Shown piece by piece: positions 27,526 through 36,790 of a stretch of DNA of 64,000 nucleotides. The notes under the pieces were generated by a model that saw only the letters and a list, made by a program, of their open reading frames with translations, did no database searches and was not told the DNA's origin. How positions within the stretch are numbered: position 1 is the stretch's first letter; every line of letters starts with the position of its first letter. This DNA is from CAILZL01 sp035548495 (GTDB lineage: Bacteria > Pseudomonadota > Gammaproteobacteria > Steroidobacterales > Steroidobacteraceae), in assembly GCA_035548495.1 (NCBI GenBank), contig DASZSV010000051.1, positions 1 to 64,000 of the forward strand. Reading direction: 5' to 3'. A program made the translations under genes and the position numbers.

Positions 27526-29562
27526 TTATCCCACTGCCTTGGCAATGTAAGGTGTTTCCGAACCCGGCGCGACCACACCGTTGGCCGCACGCCAGCATAC
27601 GCGCAACGTATCCAGAATGATCACCCACACCAGTATGGCGAGCAATCCTGCCAGTACGGCATCCAGTTGTTGATTGAAGATCAACTGCGGCGCCACCTTG
27701 GCCTGTGCCGCAGGCAATAATCCTGCCGCCAGTTTTTCCTTCAGCGCATCAGCTGCTGCAATGAATCCAATGCGCGGCTGCGATGAAAAGATTTTTTCAT
27801 ACGCCGCACTGGTGGTCACGATTGCCAGCCACGCCAATGGCAATGCCGTCACCCATGCATACTTGAGCCTGCCCTGTTTCACCACAATGCCGGTGACCAC
27901 GCACAATGCAATGGCCGCAAGCATTTGATTGGCAATGCCGAACAATGGCCAGAGAATGTTGACGCCGCCATTGGGATCAATCACGCCGATGTATAAAAAG
28001 TATCCCCATCCTGCAACGATCAATGCGCTGCTGATCAGAATGGAGGGATACCATGAGGTATTGTGCATCGGTTTCCATACATGACCGAGAAAGTCCTGCA
28101 CCATGAAACGGCCCACGCGTGTGCCCGCATCCAGCGTAGTGAGAATGAACACTGCTTCGAACATGATGGCGAAGTGATACCACACGGCAAGAAAGCCCTT
28201 GCCGAATGCGCTGGATAAAATGCTGGCCATGCCCACGGCCAGCGATGGCGCACCACCAGTGCGTGCAAATAAAGTGGATTCACCCATCTGCGCTGCCAGT
28301 GCATGCATCTGATCCACCGTCACGGGAAAATTCCAGCTCGAGATTTTTGCTACCGCTGCGTCAGGCAATGCACCGACAATGCCTGCGGGTGAGTTGATCG
28401 CGAAGAACACACCAGGATCAAGCAAGGCAGCCGAAATCAATGCCGCCACTGCCACTGCCGACTCCAGCACCATGCTGCCATAACCGACAAGACGCACATC
28501 TTTTTCGCTGGTGAGCAATTTGGGTGTAGTGCCACTGGCCACCAATGCATGAAATCCGGAGATCACACCACAGGCAATGGTGATGAACAGAAAGGGAAAA
28601 ATCTTGCCCGCGAACACCGGACCACTGCCATCAATGAATGGCGTCAGTGCAGGCATCTTGAGATCGGGATGCACCACCACGACGGCAAGCATCAACAAAC
28701 CAATGGTGCCAAGCTTGAGAAAGGTGGACAGATAATCGCGTGGCGCCAGCAACAACCACACCGGCAATACCGCGGCAATCAACCCATAGGCAATCAAACA
28801 CCATGCCAGCGGCAGCGCATTGAAATCGAACACGCCAGCCAGCGCGGGATATTGATGCAAGCCGCCGCCGCCAATCACTGCGGCAATCAACAGACTGACA
28901 CCAATCAATGATGCCTCCAGCACGCGGCCCGGACGAATGTTGCGCAGATACAAACCGATAAGCACCGCAATGGGCAGTGTGGCAGCCACTGTGAACGTGG
29001 CCCACGGACTGTGCTTCATCGCATTCACAATCACCAATGCCAGCACTGCAATGAGAATGATCATGATCATCAACGTGCCAAGCATTGCTGCATAACCGCC
29101 CACCGGTCCCAGCTCATCGCGCGCCATTTGTCCCAGGCTGCGGCCATTGCGGCGCATGGACATGAACAACACCATCATGTCCTGCACACAGCCGGTAACC
29201 ACTGCGCCAACGAGAATCCACAATGCGCCGGGCATGTAACCGAACTGCACTGCAAGCGTGGGACCGATCAGCGGCCCGGGACCGGCAATCGCTGCAAAGT
29301 GATGACCGAACACAATCCACTTGTTGGTGGGCACAAAGTCACGGCCATTGTTGTTCACTTCCGCCGGTGTCATGCGCGTTTCATCCACGGTCAGCACTTT
29401 CGCCGCAATCCATGCGCTGTACAGACGATAGCCGAGCAGATAAATGCACACAGCCGCAACCACAATCCACAACGAATTGATGGGTTCACCATGATTGATG
29501 GCAATGCCACCCACAGCGAACGCGCCAGTCAATGCCACCAATGCCCAGATTAACTTCTTCAT
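27526..29562 (-). CDS. cstA: CstA-family carbon starvation permease
   Basis: 678 residues with many membrane helices throughout. The N-terminal CstA domain has the family sequence TNKWIVFGHHFAAIAGPGPLIGPTLA, and the C-terminal part (GIANQMLAAIALCVVTG, then a soluble loop and a final helix) matches the DUF4161-like end of CstA. Proteins of this family take up peptides (CstA) or pyruvate (BtsT) when carbon is scarce. The neighbouring ybdD supports the call; the exact substrate is not decided by sequence. No histidine-kinase/LytTR gene lies next to it. In E. coli cstA is CRP-dependent, and crp is in this window, but no CRP site is claimed here. Confidence 0.94.
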   Translation of the reverse strand: MKKLIWALVALTGAFAVGGIAINHGEPINSLWIVVAAVCIYLLGYRLYSAWIAAKVLTVDETRMTPAEVNNNGRDFVPTNKWIVFGHHFAAIAGPGPLIGPTLAVQFGYMPGALWILVGAVVTGCVQDMMVLFMSMRRNGRSLGQMARDELGPVGGYAAMLGTLMIMIILIAVLALVIVNAMKHSPWATFTVAATLPIAVLIGLYLRNIRPGRVLEASLIGVSLLIAAVIGGGGLHQYPALAGVFDFNALPLAWCLIAYGLIAAVLPVWLLLAPRDYLSTFLKLGTIGLLMLAVVVVHPDLKMPALTPFIDGSGPVFAGKIFPFLFITIACGVISGFHALVASGTTPKLLTSEKDVRLVGYGSMVLESAVAVAALISAALLDPGVFFAINSPAGIVGALPDAAVAKISSWNFPVTVDQMHALAAQMGESTLFARTGGAPSLAVGMASILSSAFGKGFLAVWYHFAIMFEAVFILTTLDAGTRVGRFMVQDFLGHVWKPMHNTSWYPSILISSALIVAGWGYFLYIGVIDPNGGVNILWPLFGIANQMLAAIALCVVTGIVVKQGRLKYAWVTALPLAWLAIVTTSAAYEKIFSSQPRIGFIAAADALKEKLAAGLLPAAQAKVAPQLIFNQQLDAVLAGLLAILVWVIILDTLRVCWRAANGVVAPGSETPYIAKAVG

Positions 29563-29813
29563 GACTTTCTTCTTTAATCGAGTAACCGGAATCGAACCAG
29601 AAATCGTCAGAACTCAATCGTAGGGGAGTAAACGCAAGTCGGCAACTGCGGCATGCAGTGGTGACAATGGATATCTACTGACCTTCTGAATATTCGAGCA
29701 ATCACCGGCGGACACTAACCTCGGCATATGAACCTTGTGCGACCCGGTTTAACACGTATACTGATCCTTCATCTGCAATTCGCATCGCATCCATCAACCG
29801 AGGAGGACTCATC

Positions 29814-30236
29814 ATGAAACGTTCTGCATCTGCTGTCTGGAATGGTGGATTGAAATCCGGCAAGGGCGCCATTTCCACCGAGAGCGGCGTGTTATCGTCC
29901 ACACAATATTCTTTCGGCACCCGCTTTGAAAACGGGCCGGGCACCAATCCCGAAGAATTGATCGCTGCTGCGCATGCGGGTTGTTTCTCCATGGCCCTCT
30001 CAGCACAACTGGAAGGCGCGGGACTGACCGCCACCAGCATCAACACCAACGCGGAAGTCACACTGCTGAAAACGGATGCAGGCTTCACCATCACGGCAGT
30101 GCATCTTACTGTCACTGCCAGCATCCCCAATGCAACAGCACAACAGTTTGAAACAGCCGCCAACAATGCCAAAGCCGGTTGTCCGGTATCGCGCGTGTTG
30201 AACGCTACGATCACCATGGATGCAAAGCTGATCTAG
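29814..30236 (+). CDS. osmC: OsmC-family peroxiredoxin
   Basis: 140 residues. The two redox cysteines are in HAGCFSMALS and KAGCPVSRVL, the positions used by OsmC/Ohr hydroperoxide reductases; GPGTNPEELIAAAHAGCF is the OsmC form. It reduces organic hydroperoxides, normally recycled by lipoyl-type dithiols, in the cytoplasm. A strong GAGGAGG site lies before the ATG. The gene stands alone, divergent from cstA, and is followed by a hairpin. Confidence 0.93.
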   Translation: MKRSASAVWNGGLKSGKGAISTESGVLSSTQYSFGTRFENGPGTNPEELIAAAHAGCFSMALSAQLEGAGLTATSINTNAEVTLLKTDAGFTITAVHLTVTASIPNATAQQFETAANNAKAGCPVSRVLNATITMDAKLI

Positions 30237-30266
30237 CGAACGCCGGCGATATCAGGAACCTTTCGG

Positions 30267-30289
30267 GCGAACTGCACAATGCAGTTCGC
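30267..30289 (+). terminator. Hairpin after osmC
   Basis: Perfect 10-bp inverted repeat (30267-30276 with 30280-30289) with a 3-base loop, 30 bases past the osmC stop. No T-run follows, so function as a terminator is likely but not certain. Confidence 0.5.
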
Positions 30290-30320
30290 AACCGGTTGAA
30301 AACAAATTCATTGTTTTACT

Positions 30321-30352
30321 GAACCCCCAGTCTTTGCGGGGGTGACTGGAAC
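30321..30352. repeat. REP-like palindromic repeat
   Basis: ACCCCCAGTCTTTGCGGGGGTGAC-type unit: ACCCCC/GGGGGT pair flanked by ACTG and CTGGA. It belongs to the same general family as the units at 35719 and 36511 (palindrome followed or preceded by CTGGA/TCCAG). Such units are usually dispersed in hundreds of copies in intergenic DNA. Confidence 0.6.
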
Positions 30353-30460
30353 TTAAGCAAGTGCCATTCGCCACATTCCCATTTGCACTGGAATAACAGC
30401 AATCATAAAGTCGATTCAGCCTCCAACAGCGGTTGTGAAAATGCGCTTTTCAACGACCCG

Positions 30461-33400
30461 CTAACCTGACACTTCCCTCACCGATCCATAACGCTGTATC
30501 TTGCCCCATCCCACATAAGGACCGCGCAAAGCAGACACAAACGAACGAATGGCCACGTAGTACATCAACTGGCGATAACAGAAGCGTTGCAACAACAACC
30601 ACGGCAGCAGACGCCAGTCTTCATCCGGCTCAAACAAATAGGCAATCAACGCCGTGATCATGTCCAGCGACAGAAACAGGCCGTAGTAATAAAGACTGTG
30701 CCAGAACGCGCTGCTCATGCCTGCGGTGGGATGTTGTGAATAACCAATCAGGGCCTCAATGGTGGTCCACAGCATGGTGAAATCCATCACCGGCGAAACC
30801 AGCGGAAATGCGATTTGAAAAATGATCACGTTGGGCAATGCGATAAACCCCAACGTTCCGCCCTTGCGGCGAAACAGGATATCGCGATGTTTCCAGCAGG
30901 CCTGCAAGGTGCCGTACATCCAGCGGAAACGCTGATTGACAAAGGCACGGAAAGATTGCGGCGCTTCGGTGTACGCATGTGCATCGGGTTCATACACGAT
31001 GCGATAACCGTTGCGCACGATGCGCATGGTGAGATCGGCATCTTCCGCCAGCGTATCGCTGAGAAAACCGCCGGCATCAATGACGGCCTTGCGACGCCAT
31101 GCTCCCACCGCACCGGGAACCACCGTAATGCAGTTGAGCTTTTCAAAAGCACGGCGATCAAGGTTCTGCGATGTCACATACTCCAGCGCCTGCCAGCGTG
31201 TCAGCAGATTCATCCGGTTACCCACCTTGGCATTGCCTGCCACCGCGCCAACCTTCGGATCATTGAAATGTTTGACCAGTTGCGCAATGGTGTCGCGCAT
31301 GAACAGGGTATCCGCATCCAGTGCAATGATGATGTCTTCGCGTGCTTCACGAATGCCGGTGTTCAATGCCTCGGCCTTGCCGCCATTGTCCTGACGAATG
31401 AATCGCACGCGCGAATTGGCGGCGAATTGCTCCAGCACCACCTGCGCAGTGTGATCGGTGGAGCCATCATCAACAACAATGATTTCAAACTGCACGCCTT
31501 CCGAACTCAACAGGGTGTTGATGGTGCGTGCAATCAGTTTTTCTTCGTTGTAGGCAGGCACCACCACGCTGACGCGCGGCAATTCAACGGACACAGGCAC
31601 GACATGACGACGCCGGTACAGGGCCAGTGTAAAGATGATGGCAAAGCGCGCCACGCCAAAGGTAATACCGAGAATGAACAGGGCGCGCAACAAGCGTCCT
31701 ACCTCATTGATCAACACAAAGCCATGCGCTTCCAGCCACAAACCAATATCCATCCTGCCTTCCTTCACTTCGGGCATGATGGAATCACGCGTTACCTGCG
31801 GTTGCTGTTCATGCAACAGGTCGGTGATGGTCACCATGTGATAACCCGCTGCGCGCAGATCATCAATCAATGCCGGCAATGCTGTTACTGTCGCACTGCG
31901 ATCGCCCCCCGCATCGTGCAACAGCACCACATTACCTTCGCCCTGTGCAGCCTGTTCCATGACACGCTTGATGATTTCATCCGCCGGCGGCCGCTGCCAG
32001 TCATCCGGATCGATCTGCGTGCCCACACTGTAATAACCCAGTGAACTGGTGAATACCAATGGCCGCACTTGATCGGGTGTTTCCGGGTTCACATCTTCCG
32101 CATAGGGCGGACGGAACAACAATGAGCGTCGTCCGATACTGCTTTCAAACAGGCGCTCCGTTGCATTCAATTCCAGTGTGGCGCGTTTCTCGCTGACATC
32201 CGCAATGTTGGGATGCGTGTAAGTGTGGTTGCCGATGTCATGACCCTCGGCATAGATGCGATCAATCAGCCACGGATAGGATTCACCATTGGTACCGATA
32301 ATGAAGAACGTGGCATGCACCTGCTTGTCGCGCAGGATATCGAGAATCTTCGGTGTGTATTGCGGATCAGGCCCATCATCAAAGGTCAATGCAATGGCCT
32401 TGTTTTTATCGAAACCCCATTGCTGAATGACATAGCCTACGGGAAATTTCCTGATCTCATCATCGGTCAGCAAACCCATGTCTGTGTCATAGTTGACAGT
32501 GCGTTCACCGTCCTTGGGTGTGCCCACCACTTGCAGGATTTCACCTTTGCCTTCGTAATCCAGATCGTAGCCAAAACTCAGTGTCTGCAATTGAGTTGCC
32601 ACGTTTTCATTCAGCGCCGAAGGTTTGACCAGCACCTTCCATACATCCGGGTCTTCCGATCCCAGCCGCCACAATGCAAAACCATGCGGTCCGAGTCGCG
32701 TTGCCGCTTTCACCTGATTGAATGCCGTGACCGCATCAAGAAACCACACATCATGCTTGACGTTGCCATCGTCGACATAGGTGAAGGTGGGATTGCCGGA
32801 ATTTTCATTCAGCTCGATGTCATCATCGCTGCTTTCAGCAAAGCGCAATGCATCCTGAAACGACAGTTCTTCGGCCTGGGTCTTGCCATGCACCCAGTCA
32901 TAGCCATAGTTGCCAATGCCCACCACCACCTTGTCGGGCGGCACATTGCGCATGCGGCGCTGCAAGTGATGTACAAACCATCCCTGCGATGCAATCGGTC
33001 CGGCGGGATTGTCCGATGCATTTTCATCATAGGCCATCAATATCAGGTAATCGTTGCTACGCGCCAGTTGTGCAAACTGATAACGTTCGTCATCCAGCGG
33101 CACGGATTGCGATACATGCAGATGTTGCGGATGAAAGCGCGCATACAACTCCTGCATGAACAACACCAGATCATGCTGTTCATCATCGGGCACTGCTTCA
33201 AAGTCGATGCTGACGCCGGCCAGTTGAAATTGCTTCACGAATTTTTCGATGCCATCAATGCAATGCATCCGGGTGCGCGCATCCTTCAACATGCCGCCGA
33301 CCATCGGTGCATCCCAGATGTTGTCGTGAAAGTTGTTGATCAATGCGACGATGGGCATGTCGGCACGGCGCGCGCGAATATACCGCAATGCCATGTCCTG

Positions 33401-33856
33401 TTTGTGTGCGTCATCGACAATGATGTTTCCTGTCTTGTCGCTCAGGTGCAGCCATTCGGCAATGAGAGTATCGAAGTTGCCCAGATTGCGTTTCAGCGAC
33501 ACCCAACTGTTGTCATCCCAGTTCACATAGAAGGCAACGCGTTCAAATTGTCCGCGCGGCGCCTTGGGAATGGGCGGCAATGATTTCCTGAGATGCTGCT
33601 CCAGTGCCTTGCGCGCCGCTTCGAAACGCACCTCACGCGCCGCTGCCGTGGCGGGAGAAATATCGGCGCGCTTGCCGGTCAATCGGGTATTGGTCAATGC
33701 CAATGGCGGCAGGCCGGGATTGATGGACACGGCAATCATTACCGACGCCAGCAGGATGATCACGATGATCACGCCGACCGTGGCGATGCGCAGCACACGC
33801 CGCCAGCGATGCGCAGAAGGATCGAAGAACACGGGAGACCGGCGCGGATTGGACAT
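30461..33856 (-). CDS. GH18-like / polysaccharide deacetylase / GT2 synthase fusion
   Basis: 1131 residues with three enzyme domains. After a basic N-terminus and one membrane helix (about 24-43) comes a GH18-like domain (about 100-410) with the D-x-E motif in VSIDFEAV (Glu near 220). A NodB deacetylase domain follows (about 485-700): TFDDGPD at 491-497, HTYTHP near 544, FRPPYAED. After a second membrane helix lies a GT2 synthase domain with VVVPAYNEEKL near 763, DADT near 845, TLAEDADLT and QRFRW near 977, then membrane helices. GT2 processive synthases with QxxRW make chitin-, hyaluronan- or PNAG-like polymers, and NodB domains deacetylate N-acetylglucosamine, so it probably makes, trims and modifies an amino-sugar polymer at the inner membrane. 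The start at 33856 is chosen for its family-like N-terminus; 33883 is also possible. Product unknown. Confidence 0.88.
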   Translation of the reverse strand: MSNPRRSPVFFDPSAHRWRRVLRIATVGVIIVIILLASVMIAVSINPGLPPLALTNTRLTGKRADISPATAAAREVRFEAARKALEQHLRKSLPPIPKAPRGQFERVAFYVNWDDNSWVSLKRNLGNFDTLIAEWLHLSDKTGNIIVDDAHKQDMALRYIRARRADMPIVALINNFHDNIWDAPMVGGMLKDARTRMHCIDGIEKFVKQFQLAGVSIDFEAVPDDEQHDLVLFMQELYARFHPQHLHVSQSVPLDDERYQFAQLARSNDYLILMAYDENASDNPAGPIASQGWFVHHLQRRMRNVPPDKVVVGIGNYGYDWVHGKTQAEELSFQDALRFAESSDDDIELNENSGNPTFTYVDDGNVKHDVWFLDAVTAFNQVKAATRLGPHGFALWRLGSEDPDVWKVLVKPSALNENVATQLQTLSFGYDLDYEGKGEILQVVGTPKDGERTVNYDTDMGLLTDDEIRKFPVGYVIQQWGFDKNKAIALTFDDGPDPQYTPKILDILRDKQVHATFFIIGTNGESYPWLIDRIYAEGHDIGNHTYTHPNIADVSEKRATLELNATERLFESSIGRRSLLFRPPYAEDVNPETPDQVRPLVFTSSLGYYSVGTQIDPDDWQRPPADEIIKRVMEQAAQGEGNVVLLHDAGGDRSATVTALPALIDDLRAAGYHMVTITDLLHEQQPQVTRDSIMPEVKEGRMDIGLWLEAHGFVLINEVGRLLRALFILGITFGVARFAIIFTLALYRRRHVVPVSVELPRVSVVVPAYNEEKLIARTINTLLSSEGVQFEIIVVDDGSTDHTAQVVLEQFAANSRVRFIRQDNGGKAEALNTGIREAREDIIIALDADTLFMRDTIAQLVKHFNDPKVGAVAGNAKVGNRMNLLTRWQALEYVTSQNLDRRAFEKLNCITVVPGAVGAWRRKAVIDAGGFLSDTLAEDADLTMRIVRNGYRIVYEPDAHAYTEAPQSFRAFVNQRFRWMYGTLQACWKHRDILFRRKGGTLGFIALPNVIIFQIAFPLVSPVMDFTMLWTTIEALIGYSQHPTAGMSSAFWHSLYYYGLFLSLDMITALIAYLFEPDEDWRLLPWLLLQRFCYRQLMYYVAIRSFVSALRGPYVGWGKIQRYGSVREVSG

Positions 33857-34123
33857 TCGATAGCAGGACAGGGATGAATGCATGCGATGTTAGCATGTAC
33901 ACCTCGTTGTCCATGCAGGTAGTTATGCGATTTGCTTCAGTTGGCAAAAAATTAATCCCGTTGCCGGCATCAATACCGCGTTGACAGACAACTGGATTGC
34001 AGCCTACTCTTTTCAACACTGTGCATGATCAACAGCGTAACCAACAACATCGCACAACTCTCTCGATTTCATATTTGCTATTGATCATCAGCAGCCATCA
34101 CTTTGAATTCCGAGGCAGCCCGC

Positions 34124-35731
34124 ATGAGCAGCGTTGAAAATCCCGTCCTTCGCGGTTTCCATCCCGACCCCAGCATTCTGCGCGTGGGCGATGATTACTA
34201 CATTGCCACCTCCACGTTTGAATGGTTTCCCGGCGTACAGATCATGCATTCGCGCGATCTGGTCAACTGGCGCATCGCCGGTTTTCCATTGACGCGTTAT
34301 TCACAACTCGACATGCGCGGCAATCAGAACTCCGGCGGCATCTGGGCGCCGTGCCTGAGTTATCACGATGGCGTGTTTTATCTTATCTACACCAACGCGC
34401 GCCGCTGGACCAGTGCATTCAAAGATGTGCACAACTATCTGGTGACCGCTCCACGCATTAAAGGCCCATGGTCCGAACCCGTTTATCTCAACAGCTCCGG
34501 CTTTGATCCATCGCTGTTTCATGATGACGATGGCCGCAAGTGGCTGGTGAACATGGTGTGGGATCATCGCGCTGGTCATAACAACTTCGGCGGCATCCTG
34601 TTGCAGGAATATGATGCTGCCAGGAAAACACTGACTGGACCCACCACCTCCATCTTCACGGGAACAGAACTGGGCCTGGTTGAAGGACCACACATATACA
34701 AGGTGAATGGCTGGTACTACCTGCTGACCGCTGAAGGCGGCACGTTCCAGACACATGCCATCACCATTGCGCGTGCACAGTCATTGCATGGTCCATATGA
34801 AGTCATGCCGGGCAATCCATTGATCACCAGTGCGCGTAATCCTTCGCTGCGTTTGCAATCCGCAGGTCATGGCAGTCTGGTGCAGAATAATGACGGCTCA
34901 TGGTTGCTGGCGCACCTGTGCCGACGGCCATTGAAAAATGGCAGATCAATCCTTGGACGTGAAACGTCGTTGCAGCCCATTGTCTGGATTGACGGTTGGC
35001 CGCGCTTGCAAGGTGGTGGACATGAACCATCGAATAACATCGAAGTCCCGAATCTGCCCGCACATCCGTGGCCGGCGATTCCCGCACGCGATGATTTTGA
35101 CGCGCCAACACTGGCCATGCACTGGCAATCACCACGTGTTGCACTCGATGACAACTTCATCAGTCTTGCAGCACGCAAAGGTCACCTGCGGTTGTATGGC
35201 CGCGAAAGCATTACATCATTGTTTGAACAAACGCTGGTGGCGCGGCGTCAGCAAAGTTTTCATGTTGAAGCATCCACCTGTGTTGAATTCAATCCGGAAA
35301 ACTTTCAGCAAATGGCAGGGCTCGTTGCGTTCTACAACACCGACAGTTTTTACTATCTGTTTCTGTCACACGCGGAACATTCGCGGCGCTGTCTTGGCTT
35401 GATGAAGTGCGAGAAGGGCAACATCACTTATCCGGTTGAAAAAGAATATCCCACCCATGACTGGGACAAGGTATGTTTGAAGCTGATCATTGATCATGAA
35501 CGCATTCGTTTCTTTTATTCAAAAGATGGCAAAGACTGGACTGCTGTCGGCTGGGAACAGGATGCATCGATACTCACTGATGAACACGCAGTCCCTTGCG
35601 GCTTCACCGGCAACTTTGTCGGCATGGCCTGCCAGGATATTTCCGGCACACGCATGCACGCGGACTTCGACTGGTTTGAGTATCGGGAACTGAAGAACCA
35701 TGAAAGCACCGAACAAGTCATGCCCGCGTAA
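34124..35731 (+). CDS. Glycoside hydrolase family 43 (beta-xylosidase-like)
   Basis: 535 residues. The five-bladed GH43 fold is indicated by GFHPDPSIL (Asp 15, catalytic base), SSGFDPSLFHDDDG (pKa-tuning Asp) and LVEGPHIYKVNGWYYLLTAEGG (acid Glu); a C-terminal beta-sandwich (about 325-530) with ARDDFDAPTLAMHW is the usual second domain of XynB-type enzymes. No signal peptide, so it works on short oligosaccharides in the cytoplasm, most likely xylo- or arabino-oligomers. GAGGCAG lies before the ATG at 34124. The last codons (Met-Pro-Ala-stop) fall inside a palindromic repeat, so the natural C-terminus may have been replaced. No xylose utilisation genes are nearby. Confidence 0.9.
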   Translation: MSSVENPVLRGFHPDPSILRVGDDYYIATSTFEWFPGVQIMHSRDLVNWRIAGFPLTRYSQLDMRGNQNSGGIWAPCLSYHDGVFYLIYTNARRWTSAFKDVHNYLVTAPRIKGPWSEPVYLNSSGFDPSLFHDDDGRKWLVNMVWDHRAGHNNFGGILLQEYDAARKTLTGPTTSIFTGTELGLVEGPHIYKVNGWYYLLTAEGGTFQTHAITIARAQSLHGPYEVMPGNPLITSARNPSLRLQSAGHGSLVQNNDGSWLLAHLCRRPLKNGRSILGRETSLQPIVWIDGWPRLQGGGHEPSNNIEVPNLPAHPWPAIPARDDFDAPTLAMHWQSPRVALDDNFISLAARKGHLRLYGRESITSLFEQTLVARRQQSFHVEASTCVEFNPENFQQMAGLVAFYNTDSFYYLFLSHAEHSRRCLGLMKCEKGNITYPVEKEYPTHDWDKVCLKLIIDHERIRFFYSKDGKDWTAVGWEQDASILTDEHAVPCGFTGNFVGMACQDISGTRMHADFDWFEYRELKNHESTEQVMPA

Positions 35732-35789
35732 GCGGGCATCCAGTAAGATTAATGATTCAACTGGACTCCCGTTTTCACGGGAGTGACAC
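35719..35789. repeat. Two adjacent REP-like palindromic units
   Basis: Unit 1: ATGCCCGC/GCGGGCAT (35720-35727 with 35732-35739, GTAA loop) followed by CCAG. Unit 2: ACTCCCGT/ACGGGAGT (35765-35772 with 35777-35784), flanked by CTGG and CTGGA. The TAA in the loop of unit 1 is the stop codon of the GH43 gene. From here to 35951 no gene was seen. Confidence 0.75.
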
Positions 35790-35951
35790 TGGAACACTTA
35801 ATCCAGCGTTTACTTGGTTTTGAGATGTCTTGCGGAGATTGCGAGATAGTGGCCAGTCAGGTTTAACACCTTGTTTGTGCCGCGCGGACAGTGCGCGGAT
35901 GAGACGCTGTATCTCCTATACGCGTCGGTACGAATGGATAGTTAGATATCT

Positions 35952-36376
35952 TCATCTTCGCTGATAGAGAATAGTGACATATGGTACAAGTACAAGTGCC
36001 ATGAAAAATACAAAAAATGCCGCACAGAGTTTAAGAAATCCAGATTGTTCCTTTGGCTCTCCAAAATCATTGGGGATACGCGGGGCAGGGGTGAATAGTA
36101 AGTATGGAAGAAGCATCACACCAATAAACGGAAACGCCAAAATGCGGGCAATGTAACCCGGCACATTGAGGTCCTGCAGGCGGCGGCGAGAGAAATAGAA
36201 GAAAACGTAGCCAACTCCGCTGCCCAATACCCAAGCAACGTACTCTACTCTGAATATCTTGCCAGCGCATGAATCTCATGGAGACCAATCATGACAACAC
36301 ACCACACACAGACTGTTAGTGAAATCACGAGGAGATAAGTGCCCGCCCCAATACGATTGCCGGTAATGCTTTCCAT
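35952..36376 (-). pseudogene. DUF805-like small membrane protein, frameshifted
   Basis: Two minus-strand frames join into one protein of about 141 residues. The first runs from MESITGNRIGAGTYLLVISL (ATG at 36376) to HALARYS and hits a stop at 36245. The continuation RVEYVAWVLGSGVGYVFFYF lies in another frame, as if one base were missing near 36255. Further on, SRRRLQDLNVPGYIARIL matches the arginine/aspartate loop (RRLHDxNxSG) of DUF805-type membrane proteins, then two more hydrophobic segments and a short basic end (LYQRR). About four membrane segments in all. The start is uncertain because the frame is open upstream to 36490. Function unknown; broken gene or sequence error. Confidence 0.6.
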
Positions 36377-36510
36377 CTCTAACTTGCTTGATCCAGTCTG
36401 AACAACAACATTCTTGCAAAATAACATCGTCGCCAATTCTGCCACAAGTACCTGCTGCAACCGGACAACCTTCATATGTACAGATAACATTGAGTGGATG
36501 GAATTGCTTT

Positions 36511-36541
36511 AACTGGATGCCGCCTTCGCGGGCATGACGCG
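36511..36541. repeat. REP-like palindromic unit
   Basis: AACTGGATGCCGCCTTCGCG followed by GGCATGACG: the same ATGCCCGC/GCGGGCAT palindrome as at 35720 with one C missing in the left arm, again next to CTGG. The remaining DNA up to 36790 (about 250 bases) shows no gene and must carry the promoter of the DegP-type protease. Confidence 0.6.
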
Positions 36542-36790
36542 GTGCCGAGATCAAACATACCAACAACCTCTCTGCAACTCATCTTTGTTCTTGAACAAGC
36601 GCAAAAAGCTTTTCAGCGAAAAACGTATTAACTTCCCGCAATAATTGCACGGCTTGAACGCTTTGCAAACCGTGCTCCGGACCGGTTTAAATGTTCGTAA
36701 TGTGTCCCCGTGGCAGGTTTTTATTTGTTCATATAGCCCCAAGTCCGGACCATTAAGATTTAATCTTCGGTCATTGATCAACTGAACGTC

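Noticed and set aside
30815..32044. 409-codon and 456-codon plus-strand frames inside the GH18/NodB/GT2 gene
   Set aside because: They are shadows of a clear multi-domain gene on the minus strand and show no family sequence.
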